Of a DNA stretch of 64,000 nucleotides, positions 12,555 through 24,255 are shown one piece after another. Numbering within the stretch: the first letter of the stretch is position 1; every line of letters starts with the position of its first letter. The position numbers and the translations under genes are program-made. Under the pieces are notes generated by a model, which was given only the letters and a program-made list of their open reading frames with translations, had not been told where the DNA came from and searched no databases. This DNA comes from Capsicum annuum (taxonomy: Eukaryota > Streptophyta > Magnoliopsida > Solanales > Solanaceae): assembly GCF_002878395.1 (NCBI RefSeq), contig NC_061118.1, positions 84,029,447-84,093,446 on the forward strand, given 5' to 3'.

Positions 12555-15375
12555 GATGGAAGTCCACCCAGTCTTGAGGAAGCACAATATACCACATGAA
12601 CCCCAAGGTTCAATGGACAGTTCTATAGTTGGTGGAAAACTAAAATGCACAATCTCACCATGGCAGAGAATAGTGAGATATGGGATGTAATTTGTGATGG
12701 TCCTCATGTGACCATGGAAGTTTTTAAAGAATGGAAAATTTTGTTATTTATTCTAAGGCCAAGAAATACAATAATGAAGCTGATAAAAAATGATTGAGAC
12801 AAATTACAAGCCTAAGAAGATCCCTTGTATATAGAATAGGACCTGATGAGTACAACCAGGTCTTGATGAGTATCCATTCAAGATATTCACATTCATTTCA
12901 CATCTTTTGTGAATGAAATTAAAGGGTAGTTTGGTAGGGTGTATTGAACAAACTAATGCATGCATTAATTAATGTGTATTACTAGTACTTTGTTTGGTTC
13001 ATTTCTTAGAGTATGTATAACTAATGCTTGCATTAGTTATACACTTTATTGTGTATTGAGATGTGTATTAGTAATACACACCATTTTCCATGTATTAGTA
13101 ATACAGAGGCTTTGAATACATGTATTAACTTGTTAAATGAAAAATTTGCCCCTTTCTTTTATCTTTTCTGCTGGCCTGCTACCTTTTTTATTCACTAATT
13201 CAACATTGCTGCTTTTAGCAATCAAATATTGTGATTCCTTTTCCATATTTACCAATTTGGGTACGCAAGTAATCATTACGAACCAGCGATTCCTTTTCTA
13301 TCTTTGATTGTTGAACATTAGCCATCTTTAATGGCATGAAGATTACTAGATCAGTAGGTGTTTGGGAAGATTATTGGACAGGTGGGTATTTGTCAATTCT
13401 CATCAAAACGCATCATCAGCTATTTGGGAAGATGGCATTATCTGCCGATTTAAGGTTAATGTAGAGAACGTCTTTGGATTTCCAACTTTCCCTTTTTACA
13501 GTAGTTGTTGCTACTTATCCCTTGAAAGAGAGGATACAAAGAAAGATATTTTGGTAAATAAACATCTTTTTATAAAAATTATATAAATATATATTATTTT
13601 TAATACATCAAACTAAAAACTGCATAAAAAATAATGTTTGTATAACTAATACCAGCATTACTAATACTTACATTAATAATGCAGGCATTACTAATACACC
13701 ATATTCAACATTATTCTTATGCACTCTGCCAAACGACCCCTAAGTGTATTGGAGAAAATATCAAGATGTATAAGATGGTTAAAAAGATATTAAGTATCTT
13801 ACCTAGGTCATGGGAAAACAAAGTAATTGTCATCTCAGAGACAAAGGTTTACAAACTATGATGGTGGATGATCTGATTTGAAATTTGAAGACTTATAAGC
13901 TTAAGTGCCAGCAGTATTCTAAAATAAATTAACCCAAGAAACAAAGGAGTTAGGTTCTGAAGTAAAACAAAAATGATTCAAGTATATATGAACATGGCAT
14001 AGTCTATCTCACTTGGAGGTTTCAAAAGATGATACAAAGCGAAGATTTTCATAATAGAGGAAACCCAAGTAAAGGGTTCAGAGGTAATGATCTTTGTCAC
14101 AAGTATGAAGAACCTGGTCATTATATCAAACATGTCCTCTTCACAAGATAGACTACAAGGATTTCACCAAGCAAACTAAAAAAGGACTCATCAGTCTCTG
14201 ATAGAGTCAGAAGAAGAAAAAAGCCTGACAATATAATAAAGCAAGCTCTAGTATCTTGGGGAGACTTTTCAAGCGATTTAGATAAAAAAAATGGATTGCG
14301 ATCACATATTCATGTTCATGATTGAAGACGAGTCAACAAAATCTAAATCCTCTCTAGCTTTCATGGTCAAATCTGAAGATAAAGAAGACGATGAGATAAT
14401 CTTCTTTGATGTTCAAAATAACTTAAGAAACTACTCTAAGAAAGAGTTAAGATTGTTATCTAGTGTCTTGATTGATGTTTTTCAGAATCATGTAATTGAA
14501 ATGGAGTCTCTAGCAAAGAAACTGAATAAAATTGAAATAGAAAAGGTATCCTTATTCTAAAGAAATTTAGAGCTTGAGCTAAAAGTTGCTAAGAATAAAA
14601 ATAAAAACAAAATGTTTAGTGACAAAATCAAAAGGATAACCTAAAAAGTGGAGAAAACTAAGTTATTTTCATGTCTTGAAGAGAAGCTGAAAAAGGCTAG
14701 TCTAAACCTTGCTACCTCTCTTGAATGAATTAGAAAGCTAGAAAAGAATTTGAATGGCACTAAGAATGAGCTAGAGAAATCCCTTCATTGGACTGGTGCA
14801 TCAAATACTCTTACTAAGCTTAGTAGTATGAGGTCAAATTTTAAAGAAGGTCTTGGATTTGAAAAAAAACACTACTTCATTCAATCCTCAAAGAAAATAT
14901 GTATCCTTTTTAGATAATTGATCATGTACTTATTATGGAAAAAATGGTCACTACAAAGAAAAATGTTAAGTCCTTCTTAAATCAAAGAGAGAAAATCTAA
15001 ATTCTGCTCAAACCATTAAGGGACCTGGTCCCAAAAAGAGAAAACTAACCTTGTTTATATGTGCCTAAAGAAATCTTATTCACCATTTTACTCACTTAGG
15101 GATCTAAGATCACGTGGATTCCCAAATCTAATAAATCACCATGTATGCAGGTGGAAGTGAGAGGAAGCAATCAGTAAAATCAAAAATGGTATATGGATAT
15201 TGGCTGCTCAAGGCATATGAATGGTAAAACTTAGGATTTTCTCGCACTCAAAGCATTTCATGGAGGTAATGTGTAATTTGCAGATGAAAAAAAACATATT
15301 ATTGGTGTTGGTCAAATTGGTGAGTCTCTTACTCATGCAATTAAAGACGTTTATTATATGAATTATCTGAAGTAA
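12555..15375 (+). pseudogene. Copia gag (and start of protease region), decayed and interrupted
   Basis: Gag forms the retrotransposon particle. The reading begins with DGSPPSLEEAQYTT, then TPRFNGQFYSWWKTKMH and ENSEIWDVICDGPHV, the N-terminal gag block of Tork-like copia elements. It is interrupted by a MITE at 12,923-13,740 and resumes with KCIGENI and KILSILPRSWENKV. A degenerate zinc knuckle follows near 14,089 (C-H-K-Y...GH...V, with two cysteines lost), then the acidic linker and a coiled, Lys-rich section (14,291-14,760). From about 15,180 a WILAAQGI / GVGQIGESLTHAIKDVYYMN stretch corresponds to the segment just before the integrase. Frames shift several times and stops are frequent. 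The copy ends abruptly at about 15,375; protease core, integrase, RT and RNase H are missing. Confidence 0.8.
12923..13740. mobile_element. Tourist-like (PIF/Harbinger-type) MITE inside copia gag
   Basis: The terminal inverted repeats are AGGGTAGTTTGGTAGGGTG at the left and the complement of CACTCTGCCAAACGACCCC at the right. The target-site duplication is TAA (12,920-12,922 and 13,741-13,743). Subterminal words such as GTATTAGTAATAC recur on both sides. Removing the element and one TAA restores the gag reading across the site (...FVNEI|KCIGENI), which confirms both ends. At about 818 bp it is large for a MITE. The ORF at 13,362-13,586 shows no transposase motif. Confidence 0.8.
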
Positions 15376-15671
15376 ATCTATTGAGTTTGTTACAAATGAA
15401 TTTATTTTTTGTTAGTCCATTTATTTTTAACTGAACTAACCTATCCGACCCCAACAAGACCACATATTAGTCCATTTTTGTCTAATGTATATGTTTTCTT
15501 CCCGTCTTCGATTCTTCTGTGGAAGTGATGTTGGATGTATATGAGATATTTCTCACCTTGAAGGATGTGTGATCCTTGGATGAATAAATTTACATGTCTC
15601 ATTTAATTTATAAAAAAAGATAAATATATTTAATTCAAAAAAACATAGATGTACTAGTATAGACAGGTTTA
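15376..15671. other. Unassigned sequence between the copia fragment and the next LTR
   Basis: The stretch is AT-rich with no coding signal. It may be a remnant of the copia element or of the target DNA. Confidence 0.35.
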
Positions 15672-18600
15672 TGTCATGGTCCCACTAACCAGATCGTGAG
15701 GAAACCTACTCCCACCTAGATAGGAGAAACCTTACAACCCAATTAAGAAATGCAGAAGTCACAATGAAATATCATAAAACTCCTCACAACACTATTAAAA
15801 CTTATTACAAACTCCTTTATAAATACATGAAAGAGAAACTTCTTTCTTGAGGACCTGGTCTAGACAATGTATAATAGCTTATAATAAGTAAATGACAACA
15901 CAAAGGAAACAATTCTCACAGTAGAAATGAGTAGAATAGAAGCTGCTGGAGATCACTATTCACATCACGTAAGAAACATCAACTGACCCTACAACTGACT
16001 ATACCTCAAAAAGGGTATAGCAAGTGTAGCATCAGTACAAACAACATGTAGTGGTAGGCATTATTGGCCGATCGAGTTTAAAGAACATAACATATAATAC
16101 AAAAATTCAAGATAAATCATGTACATATAATGTGACAATTTAACTTTCCTCAATCTATAGTTTATATCATCACTTAATATGAATAATTTTCATTTTTTCC
16201 TCAATATACCAACCTTTAGATCTCTGGCCTAGACTAAATATGAGAGCACACCACATCGTTACAGACTCAATGACAATGACCATGGAGAAACCCTTAGTAC
16301 CCATTTAATGACCTCAACAAATATCATATTTCTCAGAAATACCTACCTCAAAAGGACCCATACATCATAGGAACACATAACCATCTAATAGCTAGTCAAC
16401 AACACCTTTACTTTATTTTCATCAACAAATCAAACATGTATAATTCAATACATAAATCCACCAAGGCAACATCCTAACCAATGACAACAATCAATAACCA
16501 GACAAATATAAGTTATGAAAATAATTCATCAAGTCAAGAACATGACTAACAATAATAGATCAACTCAAAAGTTCATGACTAAAGATAATATATTGCACTT
16601 TGCCTCAATTTGTCTTTAAATAAACATCAATAGAAATTATACCTTCGAATTGTGCTAATATCCTGGACCACAGAAGAATCCAATATAACATCAATAATAT
16701 CCACTGGTCCACTAAAAAAATGAATACAAATAAGTCAACAAACAAATTTGGTTCACTCAAGAAACTGTCAAACCTCATCAATCCTTGTACACACATGCTA
16801 AGGGTCTTATGGTCGCCTACTAGCCATGGCTTGCAGGAGATGAGCACAGCCTATGTACCATTATAACCCATACATCTTGTGTTTGTCATCCCTGTTCCAA
16901 ACCAATCCCTTGACGATATTATTTATCGGCTCATCTCACAATAATAATAAATTCTATGACGATGTCTTTACTGGCTCATCTCACAATAATAATGAATTAT
17001 ATGATGATGTCCTTTATCGGCTCATCTCACAATAATAATAAATTTCATGATGATATTTTTTCCAGCTTATCCCTCAATAATAATAAATCTCGTGATGATT
17101 TCCTTTACCCGCTCATCTCATAATAACCATGGAAATCACAACAACAACTAGAATGGAAATAAGACGGCCACACTTATACAACCAACAAGTCTTTAGTATA
17201 ACCTCATTATACGTGATTAACACTTTGGATGTCATTTAATAATTACTCTTCTTAAAACATGCACTTTAATAAATATATGATAAAATGATTAATATGCACA
17301 CATAAATCAAGTTGGATTTTCAACTATATTTAACCATCGCCTAATGGCTCAAGTGCAAACATCAAGTAAGTTAACAAATATTACCACTTACACCATGACA
17401 TGGTCCTTATCCAGAAATACAATGATTTCATTATTCAACAACATTTGTGATAAATCATTTAGCATGTTTAATAGTTTCTTAAACAAAATTAAGTATTCAT
17501 ATTTACCATCATGTCGTGAAACCAATGATCAATCATTTAGTTAGGTTCTCTTAATTTTAGAAAATTAGTCTTAATTCGATTTTTAATAACCATAAAATTA
17601 TGACAAATCTTTAGAATACACTAATTCATCACTCAATTGCTCAACTATGATTACAATCCATCAATTAATCCAAACCATTCAACATATTCACTATCGTTCC
17701 TGCTTTACTATAATTAATTTAATCAACACCTTCTAATACTAAAATATATCATAGTTCCTAATTACTAGTTTCCACAATCCGTAGTTTCATAATCGGACAC
17801 CAGAATACATATATTCTCATGAATAATCACAATTAACAAATAATCCATAAAATCATCAAGAATTGCCAAAAAAATATTAATTAAACTAAATTAGATTTAA
17901 TTTACGTTCACATTTTGATTATTACCAAACATTCACCGCCCCCACGGGCGTAAACATAAAATCTCTCATCAAATTATATTACAGTCATGCAATTTAATCA
18001 AGATCTACACCACAATAAATCTAACCTACCTTGGCACCGAGCTGCTGCAACAAGTAATCTATAAATAAACAAGCAATTATAAAATTAATTAATCAACTAC
18101 TCCTCAAATAAATATTTAAGAAATTTAGACTCATTAGTTCTATCCTTATTCAAGATCTACAATATTATTAAAGGATTGTTTAATCATTAATTAGTGTCAA
18201 AATACTAAAATCATCTCCATTAATTGATTTTTAAAGCTAAAGGTCCCATCTTTATTGAATTTAAGGTGATCAACCATCATAATTCATGTTTTGGAATAAC
18301 AATTTCATACTAGAAATTGTTAGTTTACAATCTAAAATTAATTCTAGGTGAAAATACCTACCATAGACTTTTTTCATAATTTCATGAACCTAGGATTTTA
18401 ACCCACAATAATTTCACCACAATTGCCTATTATAGTGATTCTAGAAGAAGAACAGATTAATCGATATAAAAGAAAGAAAAAATCTTACCTCAACGAAGAA
18501 TTTCTACTCCAACCATGAGTAAATCACCTCTCTAGGGCTTAGGAACGAAATTTTGGATTTTATAAACTGAAATTTGATAGGCTTATATACAAACATCATC

Positions 18601-18930
18601 CCGCTATAGCATCCTAAGTTCTGCTATAGTGGCTTCAACTTTTTCAGTGCAGACAATCTTTAGTAAAATGGTCATAACTTTTTACTCAGAAATTGTATTA
18701 ATGAACGGTTGGTGGTGTTGGAAAGAAAATCAGACATCTTTAATTTGGTGGGTAATGAGACCCATAATTCTTATTATTTTAGGAGGAGTACTCATTTGAA
18801 GGTGACTCTATTTTAAACTTAGACCAAAAATAAATCAGTATGGACACTTTCAACTTAACTTTGTGCTAGAGGTATTGTATGACCTTAATTCATATCTACT
18901 TCACTCCCATAATAAAAAATTGATCCTAAC
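15672..18930 (-). mobile_element. Chromovirus-type LTR, reverse orientation
   Basis: It starts TGTCATGGTCCC, the complement of the usual GGGxCATGACA 3' terminus of Tekay-type LTRs, and carries other words of that LTR class. Examples are the block after 18,480 (CTTACCTCAACGAAGAA...) and CTAGGGCTTAGGAACGAAATTT near 18,533, followed by the CATAACTTTTTACTCAGAAA block (18,672-18,691). No PBS complement lies at its left edge, so it is a solo or truncated LTR. The right end is approximate. The array at 16,911-17,135 lies within it. Confidence 0.55.
16911..17135. repeat. 45-46 bp tandem repeat, about 4.7 copies
   Basis: Units begin (C/T)GAT(A/G)T and contain GGCTCATCTCACAATAATAA, starting near 16,911, 16,957, 17,002, 17,048 and 17,093. 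Copies 1-3 are close; copies 4 and 5 have diverged. The array is internal to the LTR. Confidence 0.8.
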
Positions 18931-19483
18931 ACCTATGACGAATGAGATTATTATGTCATTACCGTAAATATTTTTGGTAATGATGAAACGGATCTTTACA
19001 GTATATTTGTACCATTTCATAAACGATAAGGGGTATATTTATGTCACTATTTTAACGGAGGGTATATCTGCTCTAAATTACAAAGTTGAGGCTATGTTTA
19101 CCCCTTTTTATTTTTTTTTCAAATAACAGTAAAAATATTTTATAAATTATGACCAAACACATTTTAAGACTTCACCTAAATTTAATTTTTAAAGAAATAT
19201 TTTTAAACCCCTTGCCAAATGCTACCTTAACTTGGGATATGGGAACTTTTACCATTACAAACATACTGGAACAAATCACCTATAGTTATTTGTTTTTTTT
19301 TTTGGCGTTTTGAATTGTTTGCTTTGTCCCAATGTGTGTGTCATTTTTCTCTTATATAGTTTACGCCCTCTACTTTTTTTATTTTATTTTACGTGATCTT
19401 TATAATAAAGATAATTAAATAATTTATTTGTTCAATTTATGAAATCAAGATAATTTTATTATTTTTTCATTTCTTACACTTCG
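18931..19483. other. AT-rich sequence, no gene seen
   Basis: It contains poly-T runs (19,108, 19,291) and no recognisable coding or element boundary. Confidence 0.4.
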
Positions 19484-19485
19484 TA

Positions 19486-19508
19486 CTCCCTCCGTCCAAT
19501 GATACTTG
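19486..19508. mobile_element. Stowaway-like MITE end, truncated by the copia LTR
   Basis: CTCCCTCCGTCC preceded by TA (19,484-19,485) is the standard Stowaway terminus and target dinucleotide. After about 23 bases the sequence switches to an LTR beginning TGTTGG, so the retrotransposon probably inserted into the MITE. The other MITE end is not visible nearby. Confidence 0.5.
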
Positions 19509-20856
19509 TGTTGGAAAACAGGCACACACAGCGGAAGTAAATAAGCAGTATCACTTGCATGTAATATATACAACATATAATCATAGATTTTGTTCAAACA
19601 TAATTCAATAAATACCTTTTGAAGTGTGAAAATATGTCACCAAGCAAGTCTTTATGAACGTGTATCATCAAGCAAGTATGACTATGATTTTGCAGTCTTC
19701 TATAGTGATTCCAAATTAACACTCAGACTCTTTCAATACTTGAGTGGACAAGTATCGAATAAAAAACTCATTCTTTAGGCTAGGAAATCCATATTTATAG
19801 AGATACTCTCCCAGTCCAAGGATAAAAGAAAAAAAATACGCCTGTTTTTACTTGAATAAGAAAAAAATGGTGACTTATTTTTTTTCATAGAAAATAAAAT
19901 TCTGAGTTCTAGTTTAATATGAACACTGTAGGAACCACAAAATTAATTATTGAGGCTCCCTATTATGAAAATAATTAAAAATTCTAATTTAAATTATTTT
20001 TACCATAATAAATTATAAATCATTCCACTAGAAATTCATAATTGCATTCCTTTATTTAGTCTGTGAAATTCTCCATTAAATACTTATATAATTTTCAATG
20101 TTAAGATTACAGATACTAATTAATAAATTAAATGAATTCAAGATAATGATTAATTTTTTTAAAGCACTACTTAACTTATTTCATGTATCGGATTCATAAA
20201 ATCCACTTGCAAGATTTGACAAAGTAAAAACTTATAAGTTTATCAAAAAGGCATATCATTAATCTCTGTACCGAGACATAAATTCTATCAACTAAATTAT
20301 TATTTCATCAGTATATAGTATTATCATCCAATCTACCAGACATATTGACCCATCTCAGGATCTCACCATTTAATAAATAAAAATGATAATTAATAAATAC
20401 AACTCATAATAGTTATATCAAGATTGAGATTATAAGTACATTTAATAGTTTAGAAAATATATTTTTGTCAGTCAGTATAACACATCTATCTCTGATCGGT
20501 CCCATTCAATACGAATAAAATGCACTAGTATAAGAAGTCGGAACTACACTGTTTCTATAATCAAGATAAATTACGTTTTATCTTGTTCTACAATTGTACC
20601 GATGACTTGTCCAATTTTCATCCTAGATTGTGAACAAAAATCTTTATTTATAAGAACCAATGAATTAATCCTCTATGTTATATGCTAAGACTCTATACAC
20701 TAAATTATCCACTATATAAGTAAATTGACACATAAAAGAATATATGATCTGTTAAATCTTTTATTAAAATTGACTTAATAGTTATTCTATAATAAAAACT
20801 ATATCTAAACGCATGGTCAATAATATATATAGCATGTAATAGTATATATCGCAACA
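19509..20856 (-). mobile_element. Copia-type LTR, reverse orientation
   Basis: The unit runs from TGTTGGAAAACA to ...TATATCGCAACA. It is followed at once by ATCTCTCACTTAGAC, the complement of a GTCTAAGTGAGAGAT polypurine tract. Read on the minus strand this is PPT then TTGTTG..., the normal 3' LTR start for several plant copia lineages. It is about 1.35 kb long with no coding sequence. Confidence 0.65.
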
Positions 20857-21230
20857 ATCTCTCACTTAGACTTTTAACCATCACAATTGTTATAGTATAC
20901 TATATCTAAACATATGGTTAATAGTATATATCCCAACAATCTCCCACTTAGACTTTTAACCATAATAATTATTATAATATAATATATCTAAATGCATGGT
21001 TAATAGTATATATCCGAACAATGTCCCACTTAGACTTTTAACCATAATAATTATTATAATATATTATATCTATATGCATGGTTAATAGTGTATACCTTAA
21101 TAATCTCCCACTATGATGTTTCGTCTTTGACAATGGATAGAATACTATGTCTTAACACATGATTAATAGTATACACACTGACAATATCCCACTCAGACTC
21201 TTAACTATACATCTAAAACTTTCATAGATA
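20853..21230 (-). repeat. 82-bp tandem array of PPT/LTR-junction units
   Basis: Five consecutive units start at 20,853, 20,935, 21,017, 21,099 and 21,181, exactly 82 bases apart. Each begins with the LTR terminus (AACA or a variant) followed by the PPT complement (ATCTCCCACTTAGAC or a variant), then TTTTAACCATAATAATTATT. It ends with ATCTAAATGCATGGTTAATA and the ATATATCC that leads into the next unit. Units 2 and 3 are nearly identical; units 4 and 5 have diverged. The last part of the LTR (from about 20,799) also matches the end of the unit. Confidence 0.85.
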
Positions 21231-22573
21231 ATTCTTATATTTTTTTCATCAAAGGATCTTATCAAGTCGTTTTCTTACGCAACTTTGTCTAGTAGTGTTT
21301 CGTCGTGACTGGTCGATTTGATACTAGATATTCAAATATCCTATCATGAAATACTCCACTAATGTGAGTTCTATCATGAAACTCTCTCAAGAATAAACAA
21401 TAAATCGATCCATGTTATTATTTTCCCACTACGACTAAGTACTAATGCTATAGTCACACTTTAATGTTCTAGAATCTTAACATTTTCTCTAGAATCTTTT
21501 GATACTGAAACACTAATGACTTCTTCATGAGATGTTCTTTGCTCATATCACTTTCACTACTTTGAGATAATAGATTTTCTTATGTCTATTAATGTTTCTC
21601 CCGCTACTTAAATGCAATGAAACATCAATTCTGACATATAGGTTAGATCTTCTTGAGCATTTGAATTTTCATATGACTCATTTGTGATTTCATTCATCAG
21701 TTCTCGTAAAACTAGTTTACTTTTAGGAACATGGTTTATTGAATATCCGTTTCTAGAAATCTGACATTTGTATTAACAATTATCTTATTTTTTTAGGATG
21801 TTAAAAATAAACCTTCTTTCATTCTTTTTGGGTATCCAATACACATACATTCTTAATTTTAATTTATCCATTCCTCCCTTTCAGAATGTATGCTAGACAA
21901 TCACATGTCTAAATCTTTTACAGACTAGACTTACGTTAAATCTGCAGTTCTATAGTTGTCAAAGATACTGACTTGGAAGGAAATAAATTTAGAATGTAAT
22001 GCACAACTCTTAAAATAATCTTAAAATGAAAATGAAACAACTATGAATAAGTCATTTATCAATCTTATCATCTCTGTAAGAGTTTATATTTTTTCTCTTT
22101 TACACCAATCTATTATACAACGTCAAGTATAGACAAATGAAATTATTCAATCTATCAAAAAAGTGATTAATGAACTCTTCAAAGATTCATTCGCCACTAC
22201 GATCAAATCACAATGATTTAATATATTTTTCATGATGCTTTTTCATTTCTATCTTGAATATCTCGAGTTTATAAAAACATTCAGACTTATGGAGCATCAA
22301 ATAAATATATTCATATCATGAGTATTTTTAGTGAGTGTTCCAAAATATTCAAAATCACCTCTTACCTGAAAGTTAATGTTACCACACAAATTAGAATGCA
22401 TTAATTCTAACTTATTGTTACCTATCAATTATTTTAAGAGAAAATCGCTCTTAGTCATTTTTTTTTTCTTAATAGGACTCGCAAGTTGGTAGTGTCTTCA
22501 CTTTAATGAACTCTAAATTTCATTAAATTGATCATCCTCAAAGTGCTATCTAAAAAGAATGGCATAGACTTTA
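21231..22573 (-). other. Non-coding internal region of the reverse copia element
   Basis: It adjoins the array and contains CATGAAATACTCCACTAATG and similar words, but no RT, integrase or gag motif in any frame. It is probably the non-coding 3' part of a copia element, or a non-autonomous derivative. Confidence 0.4.
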
Positions 22574-22581
22574 GTGTACAT

Positions 22582-22748
22582 AGGGGCAGAGCTACTCTTC
22601 GATTAGGGGGTTCATCCAAACTCCCTTCGGGGAAAAATTATGCTATATATATATATATATATATATATTGTAGATGTTGAATTCCCTTTGGTTAATTTGT
22701 AAGTTCACTTATGAACCTCCTTTGTGAAAATTCTAACTCTGCCACTGA
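22582..22748. mobile_element. hAT-type MITE with 8-bp target duplication
   Basis: The ends are AGGGGCAGAGCTA and the complement of TAACTCTGCCACTGA. They are flanked by GTGTACAT (22,574-22,581) and GTGTACAG (22,749-22,756), an 8-bp duplication with one change. The centre holds a (TA)n run at about 22,643-22,669. The sequence resembles common small elements of nightshades. Confidence 0.75.
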
Positions 22749-22756
22749 GTGTACAG

Positions 22757-23786
22757 ATAAGTTTCATTCAACTCTAAAGAATATTTTTATCCTCTAAGAT
22801 AGATCAATATTTTTCAATTCATGAGAGATATAGCAATAATTAAGAATCAATGCATTAATGCACAACAAGAGATACGATTTATCAAACTCAATACCTACAA
22901 ATTAAGTATCCATCTTTTATTTAGTTAGAAACTAAAATGAATTTTTTCTAACATAGGACACAATTTATATAATGCATTATTTAGGTTAATGTCTATTTCT
23001 GTCAAAAAAGGATTAAACAACAATAAGTGAGTTAGTAAAGTCTACAGAGGACTTGAGATATAGCACATTAAACAGGTCATAATATGTCGAATAGCTCGAA
23101 TAATAAAATTCAGGGCTCATTAAGTATATATGTAATCATGTATCTTGAATATTCAATCGATGGGATTGGAGAACTACCCATGTCATACACATATACCATG
23201 ACAGATTAGTTACTCAATAAACTTTTATAGACCTAACTCAGATGGAGAGTCTACTGTTAGTTTAAGTTAAAGTGAAAATCAACTCTAGTTACATTGATCC
23301 AACTATATATTACTCAGTTTAGGAGAATTAATGAAGATTATCAAAACTAGCGATTAAATACATTTTGACTTGTATTAATTTCATCTGATATGGAGGAAGG
23401 TCTAAGCCAACACATGAACTTAATACTTCACTACTATTTAATCTCAATAATTATGAAAATAATTTCTATCACCAAAAATGATCAAAAATCCATCTAAACC
23501 ACATTGTTCCTATTTTCGCTACTAAAATTTGAGTTTTTCATTTATGGTATAAAATTTAGGAAAGCCTAGCCTAAATTTAAGTCAAGTGACATCAAGGTAA
23601 AGTTTTTTGTCCAATAAGTTAATATAATATTAAGGTAAAGTTAAGATTATACGAAGCGTACCTGGATGATCAAAGTAAATCCAAGCAGTCCATCGAAATT
23701 AGAATTTTTGACGGGTTCCAAAGAATATACAAACTTCTGCTAATAAGAGGGTGGCTATAACACTTAGAAAATATTTTTTGATTCAA
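22757..23786. other. AT-rich sequence, no gene recognised
   Basis: This is probably the continuation of the copia non-coding region interrupted by the MITE at 22,582. No ORF or motif can be supported. Confidence 0.35.
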
Positions 23787-23794
23787 TTAGGACT

Positions 23795-23991
23795 CAGGGG
23801 TGGATTCACAGCTTTACGTACGGGTTTCCGAGAACCTATAACTTTCGTACGGTTCTTGAATTTATATTGAAAAAACTAGTAAATATATAAGAATTATAAG
23901 TTGAGAACCCACAAACAAAGTGTGTTATTGGTCTAGTGATAAAAATTATAAGTTAGAAACCCACAACCTTTAAATTCTAGATCCACCTCTG
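23795..23991. mobile_element. hAT-type MITE with perfect 8-bp target duplication
   Basis: The terminal repeats are CAGGGGTGGATT and the complement of GATCCACCTCTG, with two mismatches. The flanks are TTAGGACT at 23,787-23,794 and TTAGGACT at 23,992-23,999. The element is 197 bp long and non-coding. Confidence 0.85.
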
Positions 23992-24255
23992 TTAGGACTA
24001 GTGGCGTTTTTAGTGGCGTTTTTAAATTTATATTATTGTAAGAATGATCAGTCAAATAATAAAGTTATCTAAGTATCAAAATATAATCATTAGACATTTG
24101 CGACTCAGTTTAGTCATTTAGTTTTCTTGATCATGAACAAAGATGCATTGATACAGATAGTTTTTCTCATATTAATTAATGAATTTCTTTCATAAGTTAA
24201 GTCGTAATGCATTGTTTACGTTATTTTTTTATTTTTATTTTTTTGTATAAATTTG

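Noticed and set aside
20853..21230. CRISPR-like regular spacing of the 82-bp repeats
   Set aside because: The repeats are contiguous with no unique spacers and match an LTR/PPT junction in plant DNA.
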